This document shows positions 8,551-16,147 of a DNA stretch of 64,000 nt, one piece after another. Position 1 is the first letter of the stretch, and every line of letters starts with the position of its first letter. Location of the stretch: contig OZ255629.1 of assembly GCA_965276785.1 (NCBI GenBank), positions 2,418,001 to 2,482,000 on the forward strand, in the 5' to 3' direction. This stretch comes from LMUY01 sp965276785 (lineage in GTDB: Bacteria; Pseudomonadota; Alphaproteobacteria; Acetobacterales; Acetobacteraceae). The notes beneath the pieces were generated by a model that did not search any database, was not told where the DNA came from, and saw only the letters and a program-made list of their open reading frames with translations. The translations under genes and the position numbers were made by a program.

Positions 8551-9361
8551 CCCCTATGCCTGCACCAATTGCGGCCATTGGCAGAAGTATTTCGCCGTGC
8601 CGCCGCACTGCCCGATCTGCTCGGACGTGCGCAACGATTTGCCCGCCGACGGCTGGGCGTTCGTCACCCCCGGCCAGCTCGCCCCCACGCTGCAGTATCA
8701 CTGGCGCGAGGCCATCCCCGGCGTGTGGGAGTTCTGGTCCACCCCGCGCTTCGGGCTGGACAGTCATGGTTGGCTGCTGACGTATCCGGATGGCAACGTC
8801 GCCTTCGAGGCCGCGCCCTATTACGACCTGGCGCAGCTCGCCAAGATCGAGGAACTCGGCGGCGTACGCTTCCTCGCCGCGTCCCACCCGCACGGCTACG
8901 GCGCGCTGTATCAGTTGCAGGACCATTTCCAGCCCGACCTGCTGATCCAGAAGGACGACCTGGAATGGACCAAGGCCATGCGCGTCACCCACCCCTATGA
9001 CGAGGTGCTGGAAATTCGCCCCGGCCTGACGCTGTATCACACCGGCGGCCACTACGACGGCCATGCCATCCTGCACGACCGCGAGCGCCGCGCCGTGTTC
9101 GCCGGCGACTCGCTGAAGATCGACTTCGACCCGGACGGCTCGGCGCAGCGCATCTCCTGCCACAAGGCCTACCACAAGCAGATCCCGCTCTCCCGCGACG
9201 AGGTGCGCCGCTACCGCGCGGTTTATGAGCAGCTCGATTTCACCAGCGTGTTCACGCCGTTCGAATACGCCACCGACACCAGCACCAAGGCCGCATTGGC
9301 TTTGTTCGACGAGGTGATCGCCGGGCCGCCGTTCACCAGACCTATCCCGATCCTGCGATGA
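8540..9361 (+). CDS. Metallo-beta-lactamase-fold protein with N-terminal zinc ribbon
   Basis: The 273-residue protein begins with a CxxC...CxxC zinc ribbon (CTNCGHW and CPICSD, residues 8-28) followed by a metallo-beta-lactamase fold. The metal loop reads SHPHGYGAL instead of HxHxDH, and later elements HTGGHYDGH and FAGDSLKIDFD are recognisable. Thus the first two His, the Gly-rich His loop and the GDS aspartate remain, while the usual Asp and third His are absent. This SHPH variant occurs in a subgroup of the superfamily. It might be a hydrolase, a thiolesterase or a redox/rubredoxin-like partner; the substrate is not apparent. It overlaps both neighbours within the inositol cluster. Confidence 0.75.
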   Translation: MPLSPYACTNCGHWQKYFAVPPHCPICSDVRNDLPADGWAFVTPGQLAPTLQYHWREAIPGVWEFWSTPRFGLDSHGWLLTYPDGNVAFEAAPYYDLAQLAKIEELGGVRFLAASHPHGYGALYQLQDHFQPDLLIQKDDLEWTKAMRVTHPYDEVLEIRPGLTLYHTGGHYDGHAILHDRERRAVFAGDSLKIDFDPDGSAQRISCHKAYHKQIPLSRDEVRRYRAVYEQLDFTSVFTPFEYATDTSTKAALALFDEVIAGPPFTRPIPILR

Positions 9362-10857
9362 ACCACTTCCTGCCGCCCGACGTCCCGGATGTGGCTGCCC
9401 GCTACATCGAGTCCATGCCGCCGGGCCGGGTGGAGCTGTTCAGCCTCGCCCCGCTCGACCGCACCGGCGTCGCCTGCTGGAACGCGATCTTTCTGAACGA
9501 GGACGGCACCCGGTTCCACGGCGTAACTCCGCATGGCGTCGGCTACGGCACCACGGACGCGGAAGCCATCGTCGGCACCACCGGCGAACTGGCCGAAGCG
9601 GTGCATTCCGCCGGCGCCATCGCCCGCTTCCCGCGCCGGGTCGAGAGCTACGCCGCGCTGCGCGCCGAATTGGGCGAGCGTGGCGTGGCCGACCCGCTGA
9701 CGCTGTGCCTGCCCGCCGGCAGCCCGGTGGACCACGAGACAGTGATGGAGTGGGTGCCGGCGCAACGCTGGCCCGGCGGCGGCAGCGTGCTGGTCCCCAC
9801 CGAGATCGCCGCCTGCTCGGTGGGGGACTTCACGCCCGGCTACCAGCCCTTCACCACCCCGATCACCAATGGCCTCGGAGCCGGCCCGACGCTGGATTTC
9901 GCCATTGGCCACGGCGTCTGCGAGCTGCTGCAGCGCGACGGCAACGGCACCGGCTTCCGCGCCATGGACCGCGGCATCGTGCTCGACCTCGGCGATGGCC
10001 CGGCCGATCCGCGCACCCGCAGCTTGCTGGCCAAGCTCGCCGAAATGGGCATCGAGGTGTTGCCCAAGTTCGCCTCGGACGAGTTCGGCGTCGCTGGCGT
10101 CTACTGCGTCGGCGGAGAGCGGGACGGCCGCGCCCCGTTTCCCATCATGGTCACCGCCGCGGGCGAAGCGGCCTCGATGAACCGCGAGCAGGCGCTGCGC
10201 AAGGCCCTGTTCGAGTTCGCCGCCGCCCGCGTGCGCAAGGCGTTCAGCCACGCGCCTTTGGAGGCGATCGCCCACATCGCCCCCCCGGGTTACCTGGAGC
10301 GGTTCCGCAGCTACCACTCGCTCGCCGGCGAGGAGAGTCGGGCGCTGCGCGACATGATGGCATGGCTGGACCAGGACGGCGCCACCCTGCGCAGCACCCT
10401 GGCCGACACGGTGCTCTCGCGCCGGGCCAGCAAGCGCTTCGACGAACTGCCGGCATGGGACGGCCCGCTTTCCGGCACCCCGATCGTCGCCGAGCTGGCG
10501 AGCCGGTTTGCCGAGCAGGGCATGGAGGTCCTGTTCGTGGACTTCTCTCCGCCCGCGGCCGGCGTGCACGTGGTCAAGGCGATCGTTCCCGGCCTCGAAG
10601 TGGAGACCATGAGCTACCACCGCATCGGCCTGCGCGGCGTGCGCAAGCTGCGGGAGCGCGGCTCCCGCCTGGTCGGCATCGGCACGCCCCCGAATGGCGC
10701 CGCCCCCGTCCGGCTGCCCGCCGGGGGGGCCGAGCAGCTTGGCGGTCCGGCCTGGCTGGACGTGGCGGAAGTGGACCGGATCGTCGGGCGGCTCTACCCG
10801 CTGTATCGCGAGCCGGAAGTGCATAGCGCGCCCATCGCGCGGGAGAAAAGGGCATGA
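9358..10857 (+). CDS. YcaO-domain protein (ATP-dependent amide-backbone or related activation)
   Basis: The 499-residue protein shows the YcaO signature TNGLGAGPTLDFAIGHGVCE (about 171-190), followed by LLQRD and by a second helix QALRKALFEFAAARVR. These regions supply Glu/Arg residues that bind Mg-ATP in YcaO enzymes. YcaO proteins phosphorylate amide oxygens during azoline, thioamide or amidine formation, and some work on non-peptidic substrates. No partner E1-like, TfuA or precursor peptide gene is visible, and tight gene packing leaves no intergenic space for one. The ATG overlaps the upstream TGA (ATGA), and the same arrangement links it to the next gene. The family is clear and the reaction unknown. 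Confidence 0.85.
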   Translation: MNHFLPPDVPDVAARYIESMPPGRVELFSLAPLDRTGVACWNAIFLNEDGTRFHGVTPHGVGYGTTDAEAIVGTTGELAEAVHSAGAIARFPRRVESYAALRAELGERGVADPLTLCLPAGSPVDHETVMEWVPAQRWPGGGSVLVPTEIAACSVGDFTPGYQPFTTPITNGLGAGPTLDFAIGHGVCELLQRDGNGTGFRAMDRGIVLDLGDGPADPRTRSLLAKLAEMGIEVLPKFASDEFGVAGVYCVGGERDGRAPFPIMVTAAGEAASMNREQALRKALFEFAAARVRKAFSHAPLEAIAHIAPPGYLERFRSYHSLAGEESRALRDMMAWLDQDGATLRSTLADTVLSRRASKRFDELPAWDGPLSGTPIVAELASRFAEQGMEVLFVDFSPPAAGVHVVKAIVPGLEVETMSYHRIGLRGVRKLRERGSRLVGIGTPPNGAAPVRLPAGGAEQLGGPAWLDVAEVDRIVGRLYPLYREPEVHSAPIAREKRA

Positions 10858-11678
10858 CCCTGCGGTTCGCGTTCAACACCAACGGCTGCGCCCACCACCG
10901 GCTGGATGACGCGCTGACCCTGATCGCCGAGGCGGGCTATGACGGCGTCGCCCTCACCCTGGACATCCACCACCTCGATCCGTTCGACCCGGACTTCCTG
11001 CTCAACACCCGCCACCTCGCCGCCCGCTTGCGCGCGCTGAATCTCGGCTGCGTGGTGGAGACCGGCGCGCGCTTCCTGCTCAACCCGCGCGCCAAGCACG
11101 AGCCCACCCTGGTCTCCCCCGACCCCGACGGCCGCGCGTTGCGGCTGGATTTCCTGACTCGCGCGCTCACCGTGGTGGCCGAGACCGGCGGCGAGGCCAT
11201 GAGCTTCTGGGCCGGCGTCCCGCAGCCCGGCGTGGCACCCGAGCAAGCCCAGCAGTGGCTGCGTGATGGCATCGCCGACGTGGTGGAGCGGGCCGCCGCC
11301 ATGGGGGTGGTCGCCGCCCTGGAGCCCGAACCCGGCATGCTGATCGAAACCGTGGACCACTGGCGCGCCCTGGCGATTCCCGGCCTGGCGCTGGCGCTCG
11401 ACACTGGGCACTGCCTCGTCACCGGCGAGCGTGACCCAGCGGCGGCGGTGCGCGAGTTCGCGCCCGACATCGGCACCGTCACCGTCGAGGACATGCAGCG
11501 CGGCCGCCACGTCCATCTGCCGTTCGGCGAGGGCGACATGGACCTGCCCGGCGTGCTCGCCGCGCTCGACGGCATCGGCTTCCCCAAGCTGGTCTGCGTC
11601 GAGCTGTCCCGCGAGAGCCACCGCGCCGACAGCATGATCCCTGCCGCGCTCGCCGCCCTGCGCGCCGCCACTCGCTGA
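10854..11678 (+). CDS. Xylose-isomerase-like TIM-barrel protein (sugar phosphate isomerase/epimerase)
   Basis: The 274-residue protein fits the AP endonuclease 2 / sugar isomerase TIM-barrel family. Barrel strands carry likely metal ligands: ALEPEPG (about 161), ALALDTGHCL (about 181), TVEDMQRGRHVHLPFGEGDMDL (about 206-227) and VCVELSRESH near the end. Related enzymes include inosose isomerase IolI, inosose dehydratase IolE and EboE-like proteins of other clusters. With the Gfo/Idh oxidoreductase and Ino1, an inosose isomerase or epimerase is a reasonable guess. It starts at ATGA overlapping the YcaO stop and ends 11 nt before the GT4 gene. Confidence 0.82.
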   Translation: MTLRFAFNTNGCAHHRLDDALTLIAEAGYDGVALTLDIHHLDPFDPDFLLNTRHLAARLRALNLGCVVETGARFLLNPRAKHEPTLVSPDPDGRALRLDFLTRALTVVAETGGEAMSFWAGVPQPGVAPEQAQQWLRDGIADVVERAAAMGVVAALEPEPGMLIETVDHWRALAIPGLALALDTGHCLVTGERDPAAAVREFAPDIGTVTVEDMQRGRHVHLPFGEGDMDLPGVLAALDGIGFPKLVCVELSRESHRADSMIPAALAALRAATR

Positions 11679-11689
11679 GACCGCCCGCA

Positions 11690-13174
11690 ATGCGCATCTG
11701 TTTCGTGTCCCGCCGTTTCTTTCCCGCCATTTCCGGCATGAGCGTGTATGCGCTCAACCTGCTGCGCGAACTCGCCGCCGCGGGCCATGACGTTACCATG
11801 ATCAGCCAGTACCGCGGCGACGCGCTCGGCATCCGCGTCTACGGCGGCGGCCCGCCCCCGCCGGTGCCGGGCGTTCGGGTGATTGGGCTCGAGCAATTGG
11901 GCGAGCAGGACGGCGGCAACTTCGAGGCCGACGTCGCCGCCATGAAAGCCGCCATCCTGGCCGAACACGCAAGCGAGCCGTTCGACATCCTCCATGCCCA
12001 GTACGGCTATCCGTGCGGCTGGGCGGTGCTCGAAGCCTCGCGCGAGACCGGCGTGCCCAACGTGGTCTCGATCCAGGGCGGCGATGGCCACTGGGTCGGC
12101 TCCTGCTGCGAGACGCACCGCCTCGCCATGGTGCGCGTGCTGGACCATGCCGGCGCGGTGCTGATCGGCTGCCGCTCCTTCGCCGACGAAGTCACCGCGC
12201 GGCTCGGCACCGACCCGGCGCGCTTCACCATCGTGCCCGGCGCCGTCGACACCGAGCGGTTCTCACCGACCCCTCGCCCGCGGGCGCAGGGCAATCGCAT
12301 AGACACCGTCATGGCCGGACTTGATCCGGCCATCCACGGCGAACCCACGAGTGACGTCGGTCGGAATAGCGCGATACGACTGCCAGACCGCGCCTTACGT
12401 CACCTGACGCACCCCGTGGATGCCAGGGTCAACCCTCCGCAGCCCTTCCACGTGCTTTCGCACATGGAACCTTTGGCTGCTCCGCCCTGGCATGACAATA
12501 ATCGGGAGCCTGGGCATCAAATGCGATCGCGCTTCCCGCAAACAGGGGGGCAACATGGACCGGTCCTGCTCTATCACGGGCGGGTGGACGCCCGGAAAGG
12601 CGTGCTCGACATGTTGGACGCGCTGGCCCCGCTCGCCTCCGAGGGCGTTCCGTTCCGCCTGCTGATCTCCGGCATCGGCCCAAGCTTCGACGAGACGGCA
12701 AGCCGCATCGCCGCCACCGGCCTCGCGGGCCACGCCACCATGACCGGCTATGTCGATTACGCCGACGTGTCGGAGGTGTATCGCCGCGCCAGCGTTTTCG
12801 TCTCGCCCACCTATGCCGAGGGCTTCTCCAACACCATCCTGGAAGCCATGGCGAGCGGCCTGGCCGTGGTGTCCTGCCGGTCCGTGGGCGTGGTAGATTG
12901 CATCCGCGACGGCGAGAACGGCCTGCTCACCGATCCGGGCGACATCCCCGCCCTGACCGCGGCGCTCCGCCGGGTGCTGACCGACGCGGCCTTGCGCAGC
13001 CGGCTGGCCGCCACGGGCCTGGAGGAGTGCCGCCGGGTCTATTCCTGGGGCATCGTCGGGCGCCAGATCATGAGCGTCTACGCCAGCCTGCTTGGCACCG
13101 CCCCGGATCGCGACTGGCCGCTCGCGCTCCCGCTCGGACCCTGCCGCTTCCGTGCCGAGCCGCACTTGCTGTAG
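11690..13174 (+). CDS. GT4-family glycosyltransferase interrupted in frame by a repeat-encoded linker
   Basis: This GT-B enzyme has an N-terminal Rossmann domain (residues 1-204, with MRICFVSRRFFPAISGMSVY) and a C-terminal donor-binding domain (291-480, with LYHGRVDARKGV and the E-x7-E region SPTYAEGFSNTILEAMASG). Between them, residues 205-290 are encoded by a dispersed palindromic repeat (VMAGLDPAIHG and beyond) and have no counterpart in the family. The frame stays open, so a two-domain enzyme with an 86-residue linker could still be made. MshA of mycothiol synthesis is a family member that glycosylates inositol 3-phosphate, and the neighbouring Ino1 and PIG-L genes make an inositol acceptor plausible. 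Confidence 0.85.
   Translation: MRICFVSRRFFPAISGMSVYALNLLRELAAAGHDVTMISQYRGDALGIRVYGGGPPPPVPGVRVIGLEQLGEQDGGNFEADVAAMKAAILAEHASEPFDILHAQYGYPCGWAVLEASRETGVPNVVSIQGGDGHWVGSCCETHRLAMVRVLDHAGAVLIGCRSFADEVTARLGTDPARFTIVPGAVDTERFSPTPRPRAQGNRIDTVMAGLDPAIHGEPTSDVGRNSAIRLPDRALRHLTHPVDARVNPPQPFHVLSHMEPLAAPPWHDNNREPGHQMRSRFPQTGGQHGPVLLYHGRVDARKGVLDMLDALAPLASEGVPFRLLISGIGPSFDETASRIAATGLAGHATMTGYVDYADVSEVYRRASVFVSPTYAEGFSNTILEAMASGLAVVSCRSVGVVDCIRDGENGLLTDPGDIPALTAALRRVLTDAALRSRLAATGLEECRRVYSWGIVGRQIMSVYASLLGTAPDRDWPLALPLGPCRFRAEPHLL
12304..12500. repeat. Dispersed palindromic repeat, copy 1, inside the GT4 gene
   Basis: The left arm (12304-12341) is identical over 38 nt to 15916-15953 of copy 2 and can itself fold (GGCCGGA...TCCGGCC). 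The right arm begins CCGTGGATGCC near 12413 and resumes as CCTGGCATGAC near 12487. It is split by about 60 nt holding a second small palindrome (CACGTGCTTTCGCACATGG). Read in the GT4 frame it encodes VMAGLDPAIH, a peptide widely annotated in alphaproteobacterial genomes because of this repeat type. About 55 nt downstream of the right arm also belong to the foreign linker. Confidence 0.8.
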
Positions 13175-13942
13175 ATGCCGACCGCGCTGTTCCTGTCGCC
13201 CCATCTCGACGACGTGGTGTTCTCCTGCGGCGGCGTGGCCGCGACCTTGGCCGACCGCGGCTGGCGCACCGTGCTGGCCACCGCCTTCACCCGCTCCGTG
13301 GTGCCGGCCACGGGCTTCGCTTTGGCCTGCCAACTCGACAAGGGTCTGCCGCCCGAAGCGGACTACATGGCCTTGCGTCGGGCCGAAGACCGCACCGCCG
13401 CCGCCATCCTGGGCATCTCGCATGTTGTCTGGCTCGACCTGCTGGAGGCACCGCATCGCGGCTACGCCACGGCCCAGTCGCTGTTCGGCCTGGTCCTGCC
13501 GGCCGACCCGGTGGCCGAACCGCTCGCCGCCGCCTTCGCCGCCCTCGCCGCCGAATGGACGCCGGACCTGGTGCTGGCGCCGCAAGGTCTCGGCAACCAT
13601 GTCGACCACCAGCAAGTGATCCGTGCCGCCCTCGGCTGCTTCCCGGCGGACCGCCTCGGCTTCTACCGCGACACGCCGTACGCCATCCGCCAAGCCGATT
13701 CGCAGCCGCTCGCGGCCCTCCCAGCGGGGCCGGTGGTGTGCTGGCCGATCGGCCCGGTGCTGGAGCGCAAAATCGCTGCCGCCCAGGCCTATGCGACACA
13801 GATCGGTTTTCAGTTCGGCGGCCCTGGCCCGCTTGCCGCCGCTTTGACCGGCTTTGCCCGCGCCGAGGGCAACGGCACGCCAGCAGAACGGGTCATCGGC
13901 GCGGTATTAACAGAGTTTCACGCCAACAACGCTTCTGATTAG
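13175..13942 (+). CDS. PIG-L/LmbE-family N-deacetylase
   Basis: The 255-residue protein carries both metal motifs of the family: PHLDD at residues 9-13 (zinc His and catalytic Asp) and HVDH at 142-145. Members remove acetyl groups from N-acetylglucosaminyl-inositol conjugates (MshB, PIG-L), bacillithiol intermediates or other N-acylated sugars. The start directly abuts the GT4 stop with no spacer. Following a GT4 gene and an operon that opens with Ino1, the simplest reading is deacetylation of an inositol-linked amino sugar. The exact substrate is inference. It is the last gene of the cluster; 117 nt separate it from the OpgH homologue. Confidence 0.9.
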   Translation: MPTALFLSPHLDDVVFSCGGVAATLADRGWRTVLATAFTRSVVPATGFALACQLDKGLPPEADYMALRRAEDRTAAAILGISHVVWLDLLEAPHRGYATAQSLFGLVLPADPVAEPLAAAFAALAAEWTPDLVLAPQGLGNHVDHQQVIRAALGCFPADRLGFYRDTPYAIRQADSQPLAALPAGPVVCWPIGPVLERKIAAAQAYATQIGFQFGGPGPLAAALTGFARAEGNGTPAERVIGAVLTEFHANNASD

Positions 13943-14059
13943 CCTGCAGCCTTTTCCATTTGCGGCGCTTTGGTGTTATCCGCGGCCATTACCAAGACAC
14001 AATGCGGCGGCATCTCTTGCTAAGCCACACCGGCCCAAACCCTTGCTCCTTAGGTTGCG

Positions 14060-16075
14060 ATGACGTTCCATTCTCCCCATCCGCCGCGCTCCCGCGGGGC
14101 GGACGCATCCATTCCGCTGCCCGCCACTGGCTTGCGGACCGGACGATTGGAACGGCTGGCCCGGCGCGCAGCCTTTGCCGGACCCGTTCTCGCGCTGCCT
14201 TTGCTCGGCGTGTGGCTGGCAGCGCAATTGACGGCGGGGGCGCCGGGCCCGGCGCGGCCCGTGCTGCTCGCTTTACTGTTCGGCAACCTGCTTTACTTGG
14301 CACTCACCGGCTGGCCCGGCGTGCTCGGCGCACTCACCCGCCTGCGCCGCCGCCCGGCGCAGCCGGCGCCAAGCGGCGGCGCGAGCCGCACCGCGGTGCT
14401 GTTTCCGGTCTATAACGAAGATCCGGCCGCCGTCTTCACCGCCGCCGAGGTCATGGTCCGCGCCATCGGGGAGCACGGGCTGGACGGCGTCGATCTGTTC
14501 GTGTTGAGCGACACCCAAACGCCGGAGCTGGCCGCCGCCGAGCAAGCCGCCTACGCCCGGCTTGCCCCGCGGTTCGGCAGCCGGCTGCGCTACCGTCGCC
14601 GCAGCCTCAACACGCGCCGCAAGGTGGGCAACATCGCCGATTTCTGCGACCGCTGGGGCGCCGACTACGACTACATGGTGGTGCTGGACGCCGACAGCCT
14701 GATGGCCGCGCCCACCATCGCGGCGCTGATCGGCCTGATGGACGCCAACCCCCGTACCGGCCTGATCCAGACCGTGCCCTACGCCGTCGGCCGCGAGACC
14801 CTGTTCGCCCGCATCCAGCAATTCGCCGCCCGGCTCTACACGCCCCTGCTGGTGGAAGGCCTCGCCTTCTGGCAGGGCGCGGACAGCAACTACTGGGGCC
14901 ACAACGCCATCATCCGCATCGCCCCGTTCATGGCCCATTGCGAGCTCCCCACCCTGCCGGGCCGCGAGCCGTTCGGGGGCGACATCCTGTGCCATGACGT
15001 GGTGGAGGCCGCCCTGATGCGCCGCGGCGGCTGGGAAGTCTGGCTGCTGCCCGCCTTGCCGGCGAGCTACGAGGCGCTGCCCGCCAACATGGTGGATTTC
15101 GCGCAACGCGAACGCCGCTGGTGCCAGGGCAACCTGCAGCATCTCGGCGTGCTGCCGATGCCGGGCCTGCGTCCGGTGGGCCGCTACCACCTGGCTCTGG
15201 GCGTGCTAAATTACGTCTCCGGCCCGCTAATGGCGGCGTTCACCGGTCTCGCCCTGGTCGACGGCCTGTGCGGCGGCAGCTTCGCCACCCGGCTGCTCAG
15301 CACGGCGCAATGGCAGGGGCCGGCCTTCATCGCGCTCACCTTCGCCCTGCTCTACGCGGCCAAGCTCTGCAGCCTCGGCCTGGCGCTGGCCGACCGCGGC
15401 ACCGCGGCGCTGTTCGGCGGCCGGTTGCTGCTGGTGGCCAGCGCCGCGCTGGAGCAGGCCTGCGCCATGGTCAGCGCCCCGGTCCTGCTGGTGTTTTACA
15501 CGCGCTTCATCGCCGCCATGCTGGTCGGCACCAGCGTGCGGTGGGACGCCCAGCCGCGCGACGACCGCGGCCTGTCCTGGTCGGAGGGCTGGCGCCGCAT
15601 GCGCCTGCCGTTCGCCGCCGGCGCCGCCTGGCTGCTCGGCGCTGCGGCCATCGGTGGCTCCGCCCTCGCCTGGTCGGCCGCGCTGATCCCGGGCCTCCTG
15701 CTCGCCGCTCCGGTCGCCGTGTGGACCAGCCAGCGCAGCCTCGGCCGTGCCGCCAAACGCCTTGGCCTGTTCCTCACCGAGGACGAGCTCGCCCCGAGCC
15801 CAATCTTGCGGGCCTATGAGCGTGCGATGGGCCGCGGCCCCGCCACGGTCAAAAACCCCTTGATCCTCGCCCGCACCGCCGCTTTACCCGCAAGCGGGTT
15901 GGTATATCGCATTTCCACCGTCATGGCCGGACTTGATCCGGCCATCCACGGCGTCCCAATGTCACCGGACCGAAAGATGGAACTCCGGATATTCCGACAG
16001 CGCGTCCGACGCCACCAGCCGGACTCCGTGGATGCTCGGATCAAGTCCGAGCATGACAAGGTCGGTGAGGCTTGA
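14060..16075 (+). CDS. mdoH: OpgH/MdoH-family glucans biosynthesis glucosyltransferase with repeat-derived C-terminus
   Basis: The 671-residue inner-membrane protein has two N-terminal membrane segments (35-85) and a GT2 catalytic domain with VYNED, LDADS (D210, D212), ILCHDVVEA and QRERRW (349-354). Several membrane segments follow (about 375-570). This is the processive beta-glucosyltransferase architecture that makes osmoregulated periplasmic glucans. The domain is complete by about residue 615. The last 54 residues come from a VMAGLDPAIH-type repeat (copy 2), so the native stop was probably lost or displaced. No opgG homologue lies next to it. The start ATG 14060 is well placed in a 117-nt intergenic region. 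Confidence 0.9.
   Translation: MTFHSPHPPRSRGADASIPLPATGLRTGRLERLARRAAFAGPVLALPLLGVWLAAQLTAGAPGPARPVLLALLFGNLLYLALTGWPGVLGALTRLRRRPAQPAPSGGASRTAVLFPVYNEDPAAVFTAAEVMVRAIGEHGLDGVDLFVLSDTQTPELAAAEQAAYARLAPRFGSRLRYRRRSLNTRRKVGNIADFCDRWGADYDYMVVLDADSLMAAPTIAALIGLMDANPRTGLIQTVPYAVGRETLFARIQQFAARLYTPLLVEGLAFWQGADSNYWGHNAIIRIAPFMAHCELPTLPGREPFGGDILCHDVVEAALMRRGGWEVWLLPALPASYEALPANMVDFAQRERRWCQGNLQHLGVLPMPGLRPVGRYHLALGVLNYVSGPLMAAFTGLALVDGLCGGSFATRLLSTAQWQGPAFIALTFALLYAAKLCSLGLALADRGTAALFGGRLLLVASAALEQACAMVSAPVLLVFYTRFIAAMLVGTSVRWDAQPRDDRGLSWSEGWRRMRLPFAAGAAWLLGAAAIGGSALAWSAALIPGLLLAAPVAVWTSQRSLGRAAKRLGLFLTEDELAPSPILRAYERAMGRGPATVKNPLILARTAALPASGLVYRISTVMAGLDPAIHGVPMSPDRKMELRIFRQRVRRHQPDSVDARIKSEHDKVGEA
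15916..16060. repeat. Dispersed palindromic repeat, copy 2, forming the end of mdoH
   Basis: Arms at 15916-15953 and about 16026-16057 form an imperfect inverted repeat of roughly 30 nt, with about 26 of 30 positions pairing. The left arm is identical over 38 nt to copy 1 inside the GT4 gene 3.6 kb upstream. The centre (about 70 nt) is unrelated to that of copy 1. It supplies the last residues of the mdoH reading frame. Confidence 0.82.
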
Positions 16076-16113
16076 ACCCAATCCGCGACGTCTGTGGTCG
16101 CGGGAGAAAGTCG

Positions 16114-16132
16114 GACGAAGAGCGTCTTTTTT
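16114..16132 (+). terminator. Weak candidate terminator after mdoH
   Basis: A 4-bp stem (GACG 16114-16117 with CGTC 16123-16126) and a 5-nt loop precede TTTTTT at 16127-16132, between the convergent mdoH and GNAT genes. The stem is short, so this is tentative. Confidence 0.35.
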
Positions 16133-16147
16133 CGGCAAGGCCCCATC

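Noticed and set aside
9223..10824. Long minus-strand open frame (533 codons)
   Set aside because: It is antisense to the YcaO gene, without motifs or an RBS.
12300..12560. Possible separate small gene inside the GT4 gene
   Set aside because: The stretch is repeat DNA; its reading frame is part of the GT4 frame and has no own start signal.
4306..13942. Calling the cluster a mycothiol operon
   Set aside because: Only Ino1, a GT4 and a PIG-L protein fit; MshC- and MshD-like genes are absent and YcaO, Gfo/Idh and TIM-barrel proteins are unexplained.
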